A stretch of DNA of 64,000 nt from Elephas maximus indicus. Its lineage: Eukaryota; Chordata; Mammalia; Proboscidea; Elephantidae. The stretch is taken from assembly GCF_024166365.1 (NCBI RefSeq), contig NC_064820.1:139892001-139956000 (forward strand). The letters run 5' to 3'. Positions 17,601-29,645 of the stretch are shown in pieces (position 1 is the stretch's first letter; the number at the start of each line of letters is the position of its first letter). Under the pieces are notes generated by a model. The model was not told the DNA's origin. It was given only the letters and a program-made list of their open reading frames with translations, and ran no database searches. Position numbers and translations under genes: made by a program.

Positions 17601-20180
17601 TGTGAAATTTAACTACGAAAAGTATAACATGTGTGTGCCCATACAGTTTTTGAATTATGAGCTCATATCGTTATCTCTAATTCTAATCTAATGCCACTGA
17701 GTCTTTCTTATCCTCCCTCATTCCCTATTTGTATGTATTCTTCCTTAGGGAGAGCTCTGGCTCTTGGTAGGATGACTCAAAGACAAGTTCTACCTCCCTG
17801 CCAGAGTTATCCAGCAGGATTGAGCCCACAGCTGTACCCATTCCTCCAGTGGTGCTTTCTGCAAGTCACCTCCCAAGTAAATTACCTGCATTCAAATCCT
17901 CTCCTCAGATATGCTTCCAGGGATATTCAACCTAAGACACACATCCCCACCCACAAATTAAATGTACCAAGAAATGGTCTTGCAAAAACTACCTGTATAC
18001 CAGTTCAAAGTACAATATTACTTTTGCCATATAGTGAGGTACATGCAGAAAATAAAATATAGTACAAATTCAGTAAGAAATGTTTTACTTTCTCATACTA
18101 AATATTTTAGCATTCAATTTTTCCATAAAATATATAACTTTACTATGAATATGATATTTATGGATGAGTCAAATTATAGACTACAAGAAGAAAAAAAGGA
18201 AGGAAACAAGAAAGGAATAAGAAAGGATAGAAAAGAAAGAAAAAGGAAAAAATAAATCTATAGATGAATGTTTTATATAACCTTTATGAGTCATGAACAT
18301 TAACAATATGTTATTTGATCCAGATATCCATGCCTCTGAGGATCAAATGTAGGAATAAATGAAGACTGAGGCCCTGATTATGATCTCAGGCAAAAAGGAG
18401 GTGATATTACTACATCAAATGAGCTATTCATGAAAAAAAAAGTTTGATTAAAAAAAAAAAATCTTTTTTCCTTGCCTATCATCTCTGGTTCAATTTTTAG
18501 AGAGAAAGGTACAAAAACAGGAAACATTCTCAGATCAGTACCAGTTTAATAAGAATAGCTTCCCACATGATATAATCTCTTTCAACCTTTTAGAGAGAAA
18601 ACAAAGAAAAATGAAGTCTTCGCTCTATAAATCTACTATAACAGATAAAATGAAAACAATGTCAGAGAAAACTGTAAACCTAGTAGAAGGAAATATAAAG
18701 ATGAATTATGTTTACAAAAATTAACTGGAAAATTAAAAAATAGTGGGGTAATTATTCATAAAAGAATGCACAATAGGACTTGTTCCATATAGTCAACTTC
18801 CTTTTACAAACAAAAAAGACAAATTAGTAGGAAAGGTTAAGCCTTTTAAAGTAGAAATACTCTTTGATCTCCTGTATTTGTCTGTATAGCAACTTTCTTC
18901 ATAAAGTACCTTTTTGGTGAAGAACAGAGAATATAGTTATTTACGGAGTTGTTCCTTACTTCGACCAATGAAATTAATGAAAAAGGTTTTCTAAGACTTC
19001 CTTTGTTAGTCTTTGAGGCATCTTTTCCCTCCCAGTTGGAGACACTGATCTGAAAACTGGAAGATTTAGTCTCATCAAACCTTGGGCTGACCCTGAGCAG
19101 ACCCTGAGCAGGCAATGTTGGTATGCTGGCTTCAGGCTCAGGCTCATAATTGGGCAAAGTCTAGAATCAGTCTTCCTTCTGTACATCTACTATGAGCACT
19201 GGATGCTTAAGAGCCCACTGAGCTGTAGCCTGTTGTCCATGTTCCAGTTATATCCTGATCTCTCTCTTGGTTTTAGAGTGTCACACTCAAGCTCCCTAAG
19301 CCAGCACTGAACTTTGTTCCTACACTCTAACTCTTGTTAATACCGGCTCCTCTGACAGGATTAGATCTTCCTCAAGTCCCTCCCTAGCAGTGGTCTGGGA
19401 TATGATGAATGGACTGACCACCTGGAACCAGGATTCTTACATTTACCTGCTTGACTATTATCTGTCACTTGAACATCTGACATCCCAAATAAGTCATAAA
19501 ACAACTTCAGATTTTCTATAGACATTTGATTTAGCTGTTGTCTACACTCATCAAGGGCTAGCTTTCCAACTCTAAACTAAGTGTGAAATTAAAAGACCTG
19601 GATTCAAGTCCACTATATCTGATGAATGAAGAGGGACAGACTAGATAATAAATGACCCTAGAAGTTTTCTCTGGGTTCTCTGAATGAGATCACTGGGGCT
19701 GGGGGCTCCTCTCCCCTCATCAGTGGAAGGAGCTATGTCTGAGCAACTTCGCGCGGCATCAATGGTTCCCTTTCTTCCCAGCAGGAAGAGCTGTGCCCAA
19801 ACCAATGCACTCATAGGTTCACAAGGTGCTAGTAACTAGTGTTCCCAGGCAACTCCCCTGAAGAACTGGCAGCTAGGCTTAGACTACTGTCCAAACCAGA
19901 CTTTATATCCTTTGTTTACAAGTTCACTTCTCATCTTGCTCTATAAAAGGGTGAGCAACAGGAGGTGGATCTCTATTCCAAAGCACAGTCTTATCATGCA
20001 TTTGGCTGTACCCAGCCCTCTGTACAGGATGCCCAGAGAATGGGAAGCTCTCTGTCTGTGGTGTATACCAACTGATACTGTGAGAGCCCTTGGCTTACAG
20101 TGTAATGTTTTACTTCTTAGACCTCAACCTACCAATCTGTGAAAAAGGAAAAAACAATATTTACCTCACGGGATTGTTTT
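17601..20180. other. Low-repeat intergenic stretch
   Basis: No confident element or gene. Local features are a purine-rich tract at 18,184-18,254 (aagaaaggaaggaaa type) and AT-rich sequence at 18,560-18,800. Open frames here are short and show no recognisable domains. Confidence 0.4.
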
Positions 20181-20199
20181 GAAAATAAATTGATCCTCT

Positions 20200-20260
20200 T
20201 ATTCGATTATTTATTGAATGCTTACTCTGTGCAAAACACTATTGTGTTAGCTGTCATATA
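20200..20260 (+). repeat. Ancient mammalian repeat fragment
   Basis: 'ttatttattgaatgcttactctgtgcaaaacactattgtgttagctg' is a diverged copy of the 'tatttattgagcacctactatgtgccaggcactgtgctagg' repeat, also present at 53,158-53,270. Family name not settled. Confidence 0.5.
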
Positions 20261-20289
20261 AAAGTTTGCTACACGGATTTAAAAAAAAA

Positions 20290-20612
20290 TCACCTTTGAG
20301 AGTGGTGTCACAGATTTGGGTTTACATTCCGATTTTGGTGTTTGGAGCCCTGGTGGCACAGTGTTAAGAGCTCGGCTTCTAGCCAAAACACTGGCAGTCC
20401 AAATCCGCCAGCTCCTCCTTGGAAACCCTATGGGGCAGTTTTACTCTGGAATTGACTCTACCGCAATGGTTTTGTTGTTTTGTACCTGTGTGACTTTGAG
20501 TCAGTCCTTAGACTCTCTGAACTTCAGAGTGGTTGTGAGCATTAACTGAGATGACGTCTATAAAAGAATTGCATATATATTTAGTGCCTAGTACATGTTC
20601 AATAAATTGTTA
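20290..20612 (+). repeat. MIR SINE interrupted by an AfroSINE
   Basis: The MIR head ('gagagtggtgtcacagatttgggtttacattccg') lies before 20,345. The core and tail ('tacctgtgtgactttgagtcagtccttagactctctgaacttcag...gcctagtacatgttcaataaattgtt') resume after 20,485. The AfroSINE lies between, giving a clear age order. Confidence 0.75.
20348..20480 (+). repeat. AfroSINE inserted in a MIR
   Basis: 'ggagccctggtggcacagtgttaagagctcggcttctagccaaaacactggcagtccaaatccgccagctcctccttggaaaccctatggggcagttttactctg' is a clear AfroSINE head and middle. The tail is shortened to 'gaattgactctaccgcaatggttttgtt'. Confidence 0.9.
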
Positions 20613-21130
20613 ATTTGCCTTCCTGCTTCCTTACCTCTCTTCGCTTTCCCCCTTCCTTCTTTCATTCATGCTTGCTTGTTTCTTATCCCATTTTGACTTT
20701 TTCTTCTTTGTTCTACTTATCCTGACTCCTTCTCCCTCCAAATCTTCCCCAAACTGATGCTTAGTAGGTCAGGGCCCAGGTAGTTTGAAATGGTCTCCCA
20801 AACTGATATTAAATGTTTTCCTAAACTGCCCCAAATCCTAATATGCTGCAGGAATGAATCCTTAATGAGTGTGGCCATGGCACCTTGTGGAGGGGCCCTG
20901 ACCTACTACACATGGAGAGGTTGGGCAACAAAAATCCAACTTTGTTACGATGCTTTCTATCTCATCATAAAGGACAGTTAACACTCACGTCAGTAGTCAT
21001 CAGATTTGCATCTTAACGCAAATCCGGGCTGTTCTTTGCTTCCCTCTTCTGGCTGCTTTCTTCTTTTTAGATTTCTTCAGAGTGCAGCTGTCATTTGAAG
21101 AAACGGAATAAACAAGTCAGCAATTCTAGA
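20613..21130. other. Intergenic, nothing identified
   Basis: Pyrimidine-rich up to 20,760 (ctcttcgctttcccccttccttctttc), then ordinary sequence. No repeat or gene recognised. Confidence 0.4.
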
Positions 21131-21133
21131 CTG

Positions 21134-21337
21134 GAGTCCCTGGGTGGTGCAAACAGTTAACATGCTGGACTGCTAACCGAAAGGCTGAAGGTTCAAGGCG
21201 ACCCACAGGTACCTTGGAAGAAAGGCTAGGTGAGCTACTTCTGAATAATCAGCCAATGAAAACCCTATGGAACACAGTTCTACTCTGACACGCATGGAGT
21301 CGCCATGAATCAGAATTGACTTGATGAGAACTGGTAA
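21134..21337 (+). repeat. AfroSINE, plus strand
   Basis: Complete: 'ggagtccctgggtggtgcaaacagttaacatgctggactgctaaccgaaaggctgaaggttc' head, 'tggaacacagttctactctgacacgcatggagtcgccatgaatcagaattgacttgatg' tail. Same subtype as the copy at 3,262. Confidence 0.9.
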
Positions 21338-21612
21338 TTCTAGAATAGCATCCAAAATAACCCCTCCCCCACCTCTCTTTACAAGCCTTGGGGGATTTCA
21401 CACAATGTGCCTGCTGACATCAGTGGAGCTAGGAAGACTAGTAGAAATTGAGACTTGCAATGAGATGTTCCTCTGCGGATCTGGGTAAATAAACCCAGCT
21501 GAGATACTGGTGAGAGCTCTCTTGGGATAGTGGAGGGGTTCCCTCTTTAGGGAGCTAACTCAAATGAGTTCAAGACCCAGGCAGATTAGTAAATTAGTAA
21601 AGAAAAAAAAAA

Positions 21613-21791
21613 TCCTTTGCTGTCGAATCTGTTCCAACTTACAGCGACCCTACAGACAGGGTATAACTGCCCACAGGGTTTCTAAGGAGCAGGCTGCCAC
21701 ATCTTTCTCTTTTGAAGTGGCTGATGGGTTTGAACTGCTTACCTTTCGGTTAGCAGCTAAGTGCTTTAACCACTGCGCCACTAGAGATCCT
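21613..21791 (-). repeat. AfroSINE, minus strand
   Basis: Head at the right ('cttaaccactgcgccactagagatcc'), tail at the left ('gctgtcgaatctgttccaacttacagcgaccctacagacagggtataactgcccacagggtttc'). Confidence 0.9.
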
Positions 21792-21825
21792 TAAATTAAC
21801 AAAGGGACAAGTACAATAATATAGC

Positions 21826-21873
21826 ACATGGAGTTGCCAGGAGTCAGTTGACTCGAAGGCGACTGGACTGGAT
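21826..21873 (+). repeat. AfroSINE tail fragment
   Basis: 'catggagttgccaggagtcagttgactcgaaggcgactgg' matches the RTE-like tail of AfroSINEs. Only about 45 bp remain. Confidence 0.45.
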
Positions 21874-22208
21874 TGGCCTGATACACAACTGGGAGTGCTG
21901 GGACTATGGTAAACTGGAGAACATATGTCTGGCCTAAAAATAACCCATATGGAGCCTAAAAATATTCAATTTTAAACAAATTGATATTTAAACAAATATC
22001 AAACATTGTGTATTGTTATGGATTGAATTGTGTCCCCCCAAAATATGTGTTATTAAATCCTAACCTCTATGTCTGTGGTTATAATCCCATTTGGGATTGA
22101 ATTGTCTGCTATGTTAAGAAGTCAGGATTAGTGTACAGTGTGCCTTGAGTCAATCGCATAAAAAATACACAAGAAGCAAGCAGAGATAGGGGAAGACAGA
22201 TGCCAAGC

Positions 22209-22907
22209 TAAGACAGGGAACGGAGGGCCCCCCGAATCTGCAAATAAAGTATAGGAAATAGGCCAAGGTGCAGAAACAAACCCATTCCCCAGAACAATGG
22301 GGCAGGGTATCAGAAAATAGCCCACAAACTTCTTTAAAGTTGTCTTACAGAAGCAGCTGGATAAAACCAGCCCCAGGGACATGTGCAGAAGTAGCTGGAT
22401 AAAACCAGCCCCAGGGACATGTGCTGAACATCCACCTGTGACCGCTGTGTGACCTTCCACCAGGGGCTGTGAGGGGCAGCAGCAGCAGCTGGGAATTGAA
22501 CTTGGGGAGCAAAAGACTGTGCAGGTGCAACACCCCATAGTAAGTCCTGCTACAAATCCCAGAGGCCTCCGGGACAGGAGCCATCTTAGAAAGCTGCTGC
22601 ACGCACACCTTAGTTATCCTATCCCCACTCAAAACAGGCTACTTGCTGGAAAACCCTGCGTATGCCTGTGAATAAACATGAATCTTTTCCCACCCAAGAA
22701 TTTTTAAAAACCCAGGCAAGTCTTTTGTTCTGTGAGATGGGGGGCGAAGGATGGGGTGGGGGATGGGGAAGTGGGTATGCGATGCTTAGGCCCTCTTTGT
22801 CTCTGCTTGCAAGCCTCTTCAATAAAGTTTTGCTCATGTGGAAAACTCATAGTGCCTTACCTGCTTATTCTTGACCAGTGAGAGTCAAGAACCTTATTCA
22901 GGTAACA
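22209..22907 (+). repeat. Gamma-type (ERV1) endogenous retrovirus solo LTR
   Basis: Inserted in the MaLR LTR and flanked by a perfect 4-bp duplication, aagc (22,205-22,208 and 22,908-22,911), the usual length for gammaretroviral integration. It starts 'taagacaggg' (an expected TG start changed to TA) and ends 'ggtaaca'. It is 699 bp long, with a polyadenylation signal in 'ttcaataaagttttgctc' near 22,820 and a typical U5-like end. A 38-bp direct repeat lies in the U3-like half. No internal viral genes remain, so it arose by recombination between two LTRs. Confidence 0.75.
22348..22423 (+). repeat. 38-bp direct repeat within the ERV1 LTR
   Basis: Two adjacent units, 22,348-22,385 and 22,386-22,423, differ at one base (agcagctgg versus agtagctgg). 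The position is U3-like. Tandem U3 repeats often act as enhancers in gammaretroviral LTRs; that role is only inferred here. Confidence 0.9.
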
Positions 22908-23115
22908 AAGCCACATGGAGATCTCCAAGGGTCCAGGAAATGGAACCTGAAGAGACAAGAACTTTCCTCCAGAGCTGACAGAGACAGCCTTCCCCTAGAG
23001 CTGGCACCCTGAATTTGGACTTCTAGCCTCCTAAGCTGTAAGAAAATAAATTTCTGTTTGTTAAAGCCAGATACTTGTGGTATTTCTGTTATAGGAGCAT
23101 TAGATAACTAAGATA

Positions 23116-25124
23116 AGTATGCAAAACCAAATATGTTGGTGGACCAATTTGACCTATGGGCCATAAATTTGCAAGCTTTCTAAGACTTACGGAACCTGGT
23201 TTCTAGGGAATACAGCAACAGATAACAGTGATGAGCCAGAAAAGTAGTTACCATCGGGAATACTTAACAAGGAGTACGGCAGTGACCTAAGAGCAAGTGT
23301 TGCTATGGCATTTAGTATGAGGGTAGTAAGCCAGCAGTTAACAAAGTCCCAGTTCCAGAGATGAGAGTGGTGGTTGGTAGAGTTCCAGACCCTCAGTGAT
23401 AGTGAAGGGAACAAGCCAGAGTTCCCAACCAGGAAGGCCTAGGGTATTAGGCTGGAGATTATTACTGGGACTCAAAATAAGGATTTGACAAATGGCAAGA
23501 CCAGGTATCATATATTATTGAATGGCTTGCTTGTTGAATGCTTTTAAAATGTTTATATTGCTTCTTAAAAATGGATTTTAAAATGCTTATTATAGAGAAT
23601 TTAGAAAATGGATTTTAAATTGCTTACTACAGAGAATTTAGAAAAGCATAACAATAACAAAAACTTTAGGACTGTCCTATGTATGGGAAAACAGGGACTG
23701 TTTCCGGAGCATGGGACCAGGCAGAGAATCAAGAGCTTCTATCTTTGGGAAGAGAGCTCAGAGGTAAGGAGGCTGGAAACTGGGGTAGGAGCTAGAATTG
23801 GGCTGGCCAAGCTTCACAAATTATCTAGAGCAGAACTGATTTTAGAATGTTTCAGATTATTTATCAGGATTTTTGGTTCGTGGTGAGGAACCAGAATATA
23901 AAACCTAGCCCATGTCTAGTTAGATTTTTAGTATTCATAATATAGCTGAGTTTGTTTTCAGAGTTGTGACTTTCAGGATGTTAAACATTCATATATTATT
24001 AAAATCTATATCCTAAATACCTTTCTGGGGGGTTACAGACTATTTTGGATTATAAACACTACTAATTTTCTACATCATGAATTATATTTGTCTTAAAATA
24101 ACTCTGATTTGGTTTGGTCTATGACTCTTTTTAGTCCTCAACTTCTTACGTATTAGTTTGGGCCACTATGGGTTTTTAGCATACGAATGTCTTTCAACGG
24201 TAAGTCACAAGTCAATTGAGACTATGACGATGTGCCTAGGGCCAAAATTAATTGCTGTTGGCCAGTATGTTAATATATTGAGTTTTAATTCTGGAATTTC
24301 TATTCAAAAGTAATTATTTCAATGCAAAAATGGATTATTATTTTTTAAAAGGGTATCTTAGAAGAGAAACTTGATATTTAGAGGAGAAACATTTCAATCT
24401 GCTATAAATCGCACTCACGCCTAGTCTAAAATAAGCAAAATAAATCATCCATAATATGCCCACATAACGGCATTTTCAGTGAACAGGGGCTTTGTGTATA
24501 ACATGTCTCCAAAACGTAAAGTCTAAGATTTCCCATGTGTGACAGCCATAATGAGTCCACTCACGTGTTCTAACATCTGATAGTCTAACATTATTTGTAT
24601 ATTTAGTTTTTCTTTAAACTTCCTCTTTTTCTTTTTTAGTAATAGACATCTCCGCTTCAGCAATTTGTGAATTTTAAACTTCCTTCTGCAAAAGGGTTTT
24701 AAAAACCTGCTTGTTGCTTATACAATATAACCATTATCTCTTTGGAAATCTTAAAAAATGTAGTAGAAGTGGTGAAAAATTGAATTGTATGTACTCTTAA
24801 GAGAATTTATGCCAGGCATATTTTGCCTATAGGTTTTAGCTCAAGACATTAATATAGTTGCTGCTGGAAGGAACAACAGTAAACATCTCTAGCTAAATTA
24901 TCAGTAAATATGTTTAAAGGATTAGTTAAGAAACAGCAATTGAGGAAATATGAATTCTACTCTTCATTTTTTCTGATGTAACTTCATGATGTTAAATCAT
25001 GCATTTTATTTTGTTATCTCTATTTTGTACCTTATCAAATTGAGCAAACTCTATTAATTAATAACCACTTAATAATATGGAAAGAACAAAAGAGGATTTA
25101 TGGAGAAATAGGCCAGGAGTTACA
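23116..25124. other. Low-repeat intergenic stretch, about 2 kb
   Basis: I recognise no interspersed repeat, gene or RNA apart from a local 37-bp tandem duplication (23,568-23,641). AT-rich throughout. Among repeats this dense, such a stretch is where conserved noncoding elements would be sought. Confidence 0.4.
23568..23641. repeat. 37-bp tandem duplication
   Basis: Units 23,568-23,604 and 23,605-23,641, both of the form aaaatggattttaaa...gagaatttag, differ at a few bases. A weaker third copy may precede them. Confidence 0.8.
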
Positions 25125-25345
25125 AAATCCGGCTGCTGAGCACAGTCTTGTCATTTCAAGTAGCCCAGTTAATTTAGACAAGCAACTTCATTTTTTTAGA
25201 GGCTGTCATTTTTCCTCACCTGTCAAATAGAGAAAGTACTATATATCTCATTACCCTGCAAGATTACAGAACAAAATGAAATAATGTTGGTAAAAGGATT
25301 TTAAGAATTGCCAAGTGCTACGTAAATGCAGGTTACAATTTTGGA
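25125..25345 (+). repeat. MIR SINE
   Basis: 'ggagttacaaaatccggctgctgagcacagtcttgtcatttcaag' head, 'cctcacctgtcaaatagagaaagtactatatatctcattaccctgcaagatt' core and 'gccaagtgctacgtaaatgcaggtt' tail in MIR order. Confidence 0.65.
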
Positions 25346-25496
25346 AATAACTGCAGGGTTTTGCTACAGTACCATCTGCTATAGCATGGAATTCAGTATA
25401 AAGCTACTCTATTTCAGATTGTTCAAAGGCATATATTAGTAGAAAAGCAACATCGTGTTCATCTTAATAGGAATTTCTTTTAAAATTTTGTAAGAA

Positions 25497-25975
25497 TTTT
25501 GTTAAAAAGCAAAGATGTCACTTTGAGGAATAAGGTGAGCCTGACCTTTATATGCATGTGAAGGCTGGACAATGAATAAGGAAGACCAAAGAAGAACTGA
25601 TGCCTTCAAATTATGGCATTAGCAAAGAATATTGAATACAGCATGGACTGCCAGATGAACGAACAAATCTGTCTTGGAGGAGGTACAGCCAGAATGCTCC
25701 GTAAAAGCAAGAATAGACTTTGTCTCATGTACTTTGGACATGTTATCAGGAGAGACGAGTCTCTGGAGAAGGACGTCATGCATGGTAAAGTAGAAGGTCC
25801 GTGAAAAAGAGGAAGACCCTCAACAAGGTGGAAGGACACAGTGGCTGCAACAACGGGCTCAAACATAACAATGGTCAAGAGGATCGTGCAGGACCAGGCA
25901 GTGTTTCATTCTGTTGCACAGAGGGTCATTATGAGTTGGAATCGATACAATGGTACCTAACAACAACAACAATTA
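25497..25975 (+). mobile_element. RTE/BovB-type LINE 3' end, plus strand
   Basis: Begins at 'aaaaagcaaagatgtcactttgagg', runs through 'aatgaataaggaagaccaaagaagaactgatgcc', and encodes LCLMYFGHVIRRDESLEKDV and HGKVEGP (25,613-25,804). It ends 'ggtacctaacaacaacaacaa'. 5' truncated and decayed. Confidence 0.9.
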
Positions 25976-25984
25976 TAATAAAAT

Positions 25985-26475
25985 TCCAAGAATATTTGTT
26001 TTGGAATTCTGAATCTATTTCTGTTAAATCACACAGGTGCTATTTCAATGATTTACGTCTGTCTTGAGAGAGATGTTTTTTCCCTACTCATTTGTCCCCT
26101 ATTCTTTTCACTACCACCCCTCCACCCTTAAGAACAACAAAATAAAACAAAAGGATGTTTATAGAAGCATCAACACTTACTTTTGTGTAGTGTTCCAGAC
26201 CTCTTTGAAGTCTACCAAATAATGAAAGGGATTTGAAAAGATCTCATGGAGCTGTTCTAGCAGTAGTAAAAGCTACATATAGCATAGTGAAGGCTCATTT
26301 TTTTTTGCCCTTCTGAAATCAGGTAAAACTTGAGTATTTCTAGGTTACAGCTGAATCCTTGTTTTATTTTTAAATTAAAGGGCACATTTAATAATATCAA
26401 TACTAATTCCAAATCTGTATTTCCATCTCTGACCTCTCCCTGATATTCCAGACTTATATCCAACTATATACTTTA
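25985..26475. other. Intergenic, nothing identified
   Basis: AT-rich spacer between an RTE copy and an AfroSINE. No repeat family or coding sequence recognised. Confidence 0.4.
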
Positions 26476-26692
26476 TATTGTTGTTGTTTTGTGCAGTTGA
26501 GTAGATTCCAACTCATGGTGACCCCACCTGTTATACAGTTGAACTGCTCTATAGGGTTTTCTTGGCTGTAATCTTTATGAAGCAGATTTCTAGGCTTTTT
26601 CTTCTGTGGTGCCACTAGGTGGGTTCAAACCTCCAGACTTTTGGTTACAAGCTGAGTATAAATCATTTTTGCAACCAAGGAACCTTGGTATC
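26476..26692 (-). repeat. AfroSINE, minus strand
   Basis: Tail at the left ('gttgagtagattccaactcatggtgaccccacctgttatacag'). The middle holds the longer subtype's 'ctgtaatctttatgaagcagatttctaggc' stretch and a degraded head lies at the right. Same long subtype as 776-985. Confidence 0.85.
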
Positions 26693-28212
26693 TCCTTATA
26701 ATTTCAACATGGGTACTTTAAATATAACATTGACAAAACAGAATTCTTGGTATCTTATTTTGACACCCCTACTGCAAACAAACAAAAACTTTTTTTTTTT
26801 TTTTTTTTTTTTAGTGCAAACAAAAAGAGCCCTGGTAAAACTTAAGGAGACGGGGCCAGGACGGCAGAGTAGTCAGCATGCATCTGGCGGACCCTCTCGC
26901 AACAAAGGCCCGAGAAAACAAGTGAATCGATTATATATGACAATCTAGGAACCCTGAACATCAAAGGCAAAGCTGAGGAATCAGACTGAGTGGAAGGGGG
27001 AGGGAGAGATGGTTTAGAAGCAGCGAGTAGTTGCCAGACCTAACCCAGTGGGAACCAGCACCCTGCACGCCAGATCAGCTGGCATGTGTGGTGAGGCAAG
27101 CAGTAGCCTTTGGGACACATTTTCCAGATCAGGAGAGACCGAGCGGTGGAGAGTCTACTCAAGCTCCAGAACCAGTGAGAAGCAGCACTCATTCGGAAAA
27201 AGATAAGTACATGTGTCTAACCTACCGCATGGATCAAAAAACACCCCGTTTGGGAAGAACCTCTCTCCCATTTATCTGCTCCCTTCCTGCCCTTTGCTGG
27301 GTCCTGGGCCAGCTTCAGAAATTGCTGATTGCTGCTTCCCCTGGGCTGGAAGTAGGGCCCATCACACATCCTGAGGCTTTCTCCTGGCCTTAGAGAGGGA
27401 ACAAATTAACAAACAGGAAAAAATAATCTGCCATCTCCCCTAAGCCGGGAACTCAGGGCAGACACAGCTCCCTTCCTAGGCATATGCATAAGGGGTTTAC
27501 AGACTTTGAAAGCCTTTCACCCCATCATAGACCTGTGTGAGCCCATTTCAGCAACGTAGGCCCTCATTAGCATAGTACAATGGTGTATATACCTAAAGCC
27601 TAACTTCACTTTATCAGCTATACGGTGGAGTGGCAGCTTTGTGACATTTGACACCACTCAGTCCATTAAGCAGAGTCCTCATATACCGACATTAGGGGCC
27701 TGAGGGCTGGTGGCTCCACTTACACCACCTAGCCACTGGAAACAGGGGCCCAAGAATAAGTGGTGCCTCCCAGTCCTTACACCAACAGCATCGGATGCCC
27801 ATAGTCTGGCTAAAAAACCCACCCACCTATGCACTGTAGGGAACAGAGACACGCTTTCCTCCCAGACACTCAGGCAGCCATCAGCCTCCTGCTCTGCTCA
27901 GCATGTGACCCCTTACTGTAGCCAGATACCTGTGACTACCCTAATCACCCCTCCTGGTCTAGGACTATAGGTAAGAGCCCGCACCACACATTTGGTGACC
28001 AACCATCTGGACACCTGAGCTGAATCCATACAAGAAAAGTAAACAGACTCCTGGACTCACATACCTAGTAACAGATTTAACCATCTGGTGACAGGATGTT
28101 AGAGCACCAATAATCAAATTAGCTCACACAAGCAGCCTATCTGGGCATATCGAAACAAAACAAGAAACTAGGACCCAGTAAGCAAACATAAAATAAATAT
28201 AATAACTTACTG

Positions 28213-29202
28213 ATGGCTCAGAGACAATAGTCAATACCAAATCACATAAAACGGCAGATCACAATGGCTTCAGCAAGCTCCCAAAACAAAGAATCAAGAA
28301 ATCTTCCAGAGGAAATAAATTCTTGGAATTACCAGAGGTAGAATACAAAAGATTAATATACGGAACTCTTTAAGAAATCAGGAAGGAGATCAGGCAAAAC
28401 ACCCAACAAGCCAAGGAACACACAGAAAAGGCAACAGGGGAACTTAAGAAGATTATAGAAGAGCACAATGACAAATTTAACAGGCTGCAAGAACCCACAA
28501 AGACACAGCAAATAGAAATTCAGAAGATTAACAATAAACACTCAGAATTAGACAACTCAATAGAAAGTCATAGGAGCAGAAGAGAAGCAATGGAAGTCAG
28601 AATTAGTGAGAGACTGAAGATAAAGCCACTTGACACCAACTTATCTGAGGAAATATCAGATAAAGAATTAAAAAAGTGAAGAAACCCTAAGAATTATGTG
28701 GGATGCTATCAAGAAGAATAACCTATGAGTGACTGGAGTACCAGAACAGGGGGGAGGATAACAGAAAATACAGAGAGAGTTGTTGAAGATTTGTTGGCAG
28801 AAAACTTCCCTGATATCATTAAAGAGGAGAAGATATCTATCCAAGATGCTCATTGAACCTCACACAAGGGAGATCCCAAAAGAGTCACCAAGACACATTA
28901 TAATCAAACCTGCCAAAACCAAAGATAAACAGATAATTTTAAGAGTGGCTAGGGATAAACAAAAAGTCATCTACAATGGAGAGTCAATAAGAATAAGCTC
29001 AGACTACTTGGTAGAAACCATAAAGGCAAGAAGGCAATGGGATGACATACATAAAGCCTCGAAGGAAAAAAAAAAATTGCCAGCCAAGAATTATATATCC
29101 AGCAAAACTGTTTCTCAAATTTGAAGTTTAGGGAATTTGCAAAAACCAAACCAGAACTACAAGAAATACTAAAGGGAGTACTCTGGTTGGAAAATCAATA
29201 AC
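28213..29202 (+). pseudogene. L1-3 ORF1 remnant
   Basis: Starts ATGGCTCAGAGACAATAG, so codon 6 is already a stop. Clear downstream homology includes 'attagtgagagactgaagat' (coiled coil), 'gtgactggagtaccagaacagg' (RRM VIGVPEQ region) and RQWDDIHKASKEKKKLPAKN. Several frameshifts are present. At 28,854-28,856 an Arg codon that is CGA in L1-1 and L1-4 is TGA, consistent with CpG decay. Confidence 0.85.
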
Positions 29203-29381
29203 ATCAGATAACAACCCAAGACTAGAACACAGAACAACCAGATATCAACCCAGATAGGGAAGTCACAAAAATAAATCAAAGCTAAAATGCCAAAAATAAG
29301 GAAACAGAGACATCAATATGTAAAAGATGACAACATTAAAACAAAAAAGAGGGACTAAAAATGTAGTCATAGATCTCTCAT

Positions 29382-29645
29382 ATGGTGAGGAAGTTAAGGC
29401 AATATAAAGGAATAAAACATTGCTTTAAACTTAGAAAAATAGGAATAAATATTAAGGTAACCACAAAGGAAACTAACAATCCTATACATCAAAATAAAAA
29501 ACAAGAAAAACATAAAGGCTCAGCAAATACAAAAGTAACATTGAAAAAGATGAAAAGAAAATACATTAAAAAAAACAACTTAGCACAGAAAATTAAGTGG
29601 AATAAAGAAACTCTCGAAAACACACACAAAAAGACATCAAAATGA
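29382..29645 (+). pseudogene. L1-3 inter-ORF small ORF (87 aa), still open
   Basis: In-frame relative of the 12,718-12,996 ORF. Shared residues include LRKIG, VTTK, NN, QEK, KKN-AQK and the end NTHKK(T/A)SK. Its TGA overlaps the ATG of ORF2 (29,642) as ATGA. It is open although the neighbouring ORF1 and ORF2 are broken. Classed with the pseudogenes because the element is dead. Confidence 0.5.

Larger units (their letters stand above)
22014..23115 (+). repeat. MaLR-type LTR, split by an ERV1 solo LTR
   Basis: Left part 22,014-22,208 begins 'tgttatggattgaattgtgtccccccaaaatatg'. Right part 22,912-23,115 ends 'aataaatttctgtttgttaaagcc...gtggtatttctgttataggagcattagataactaagata'. Flanks tgtat (22,009-22,013) and agtat (23,116-23,120) look like a 5-bp target duplication with one change, as expected for ERVL-type integration. 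Confidence 0.8.

Noticed and set aside
26820..26834. AfroSINE head 'gagccctggt' just before L1-3
   Set aside because: Only about ten bases match and no body or tail follows, so coincidence or a trivial remnant is as likely.
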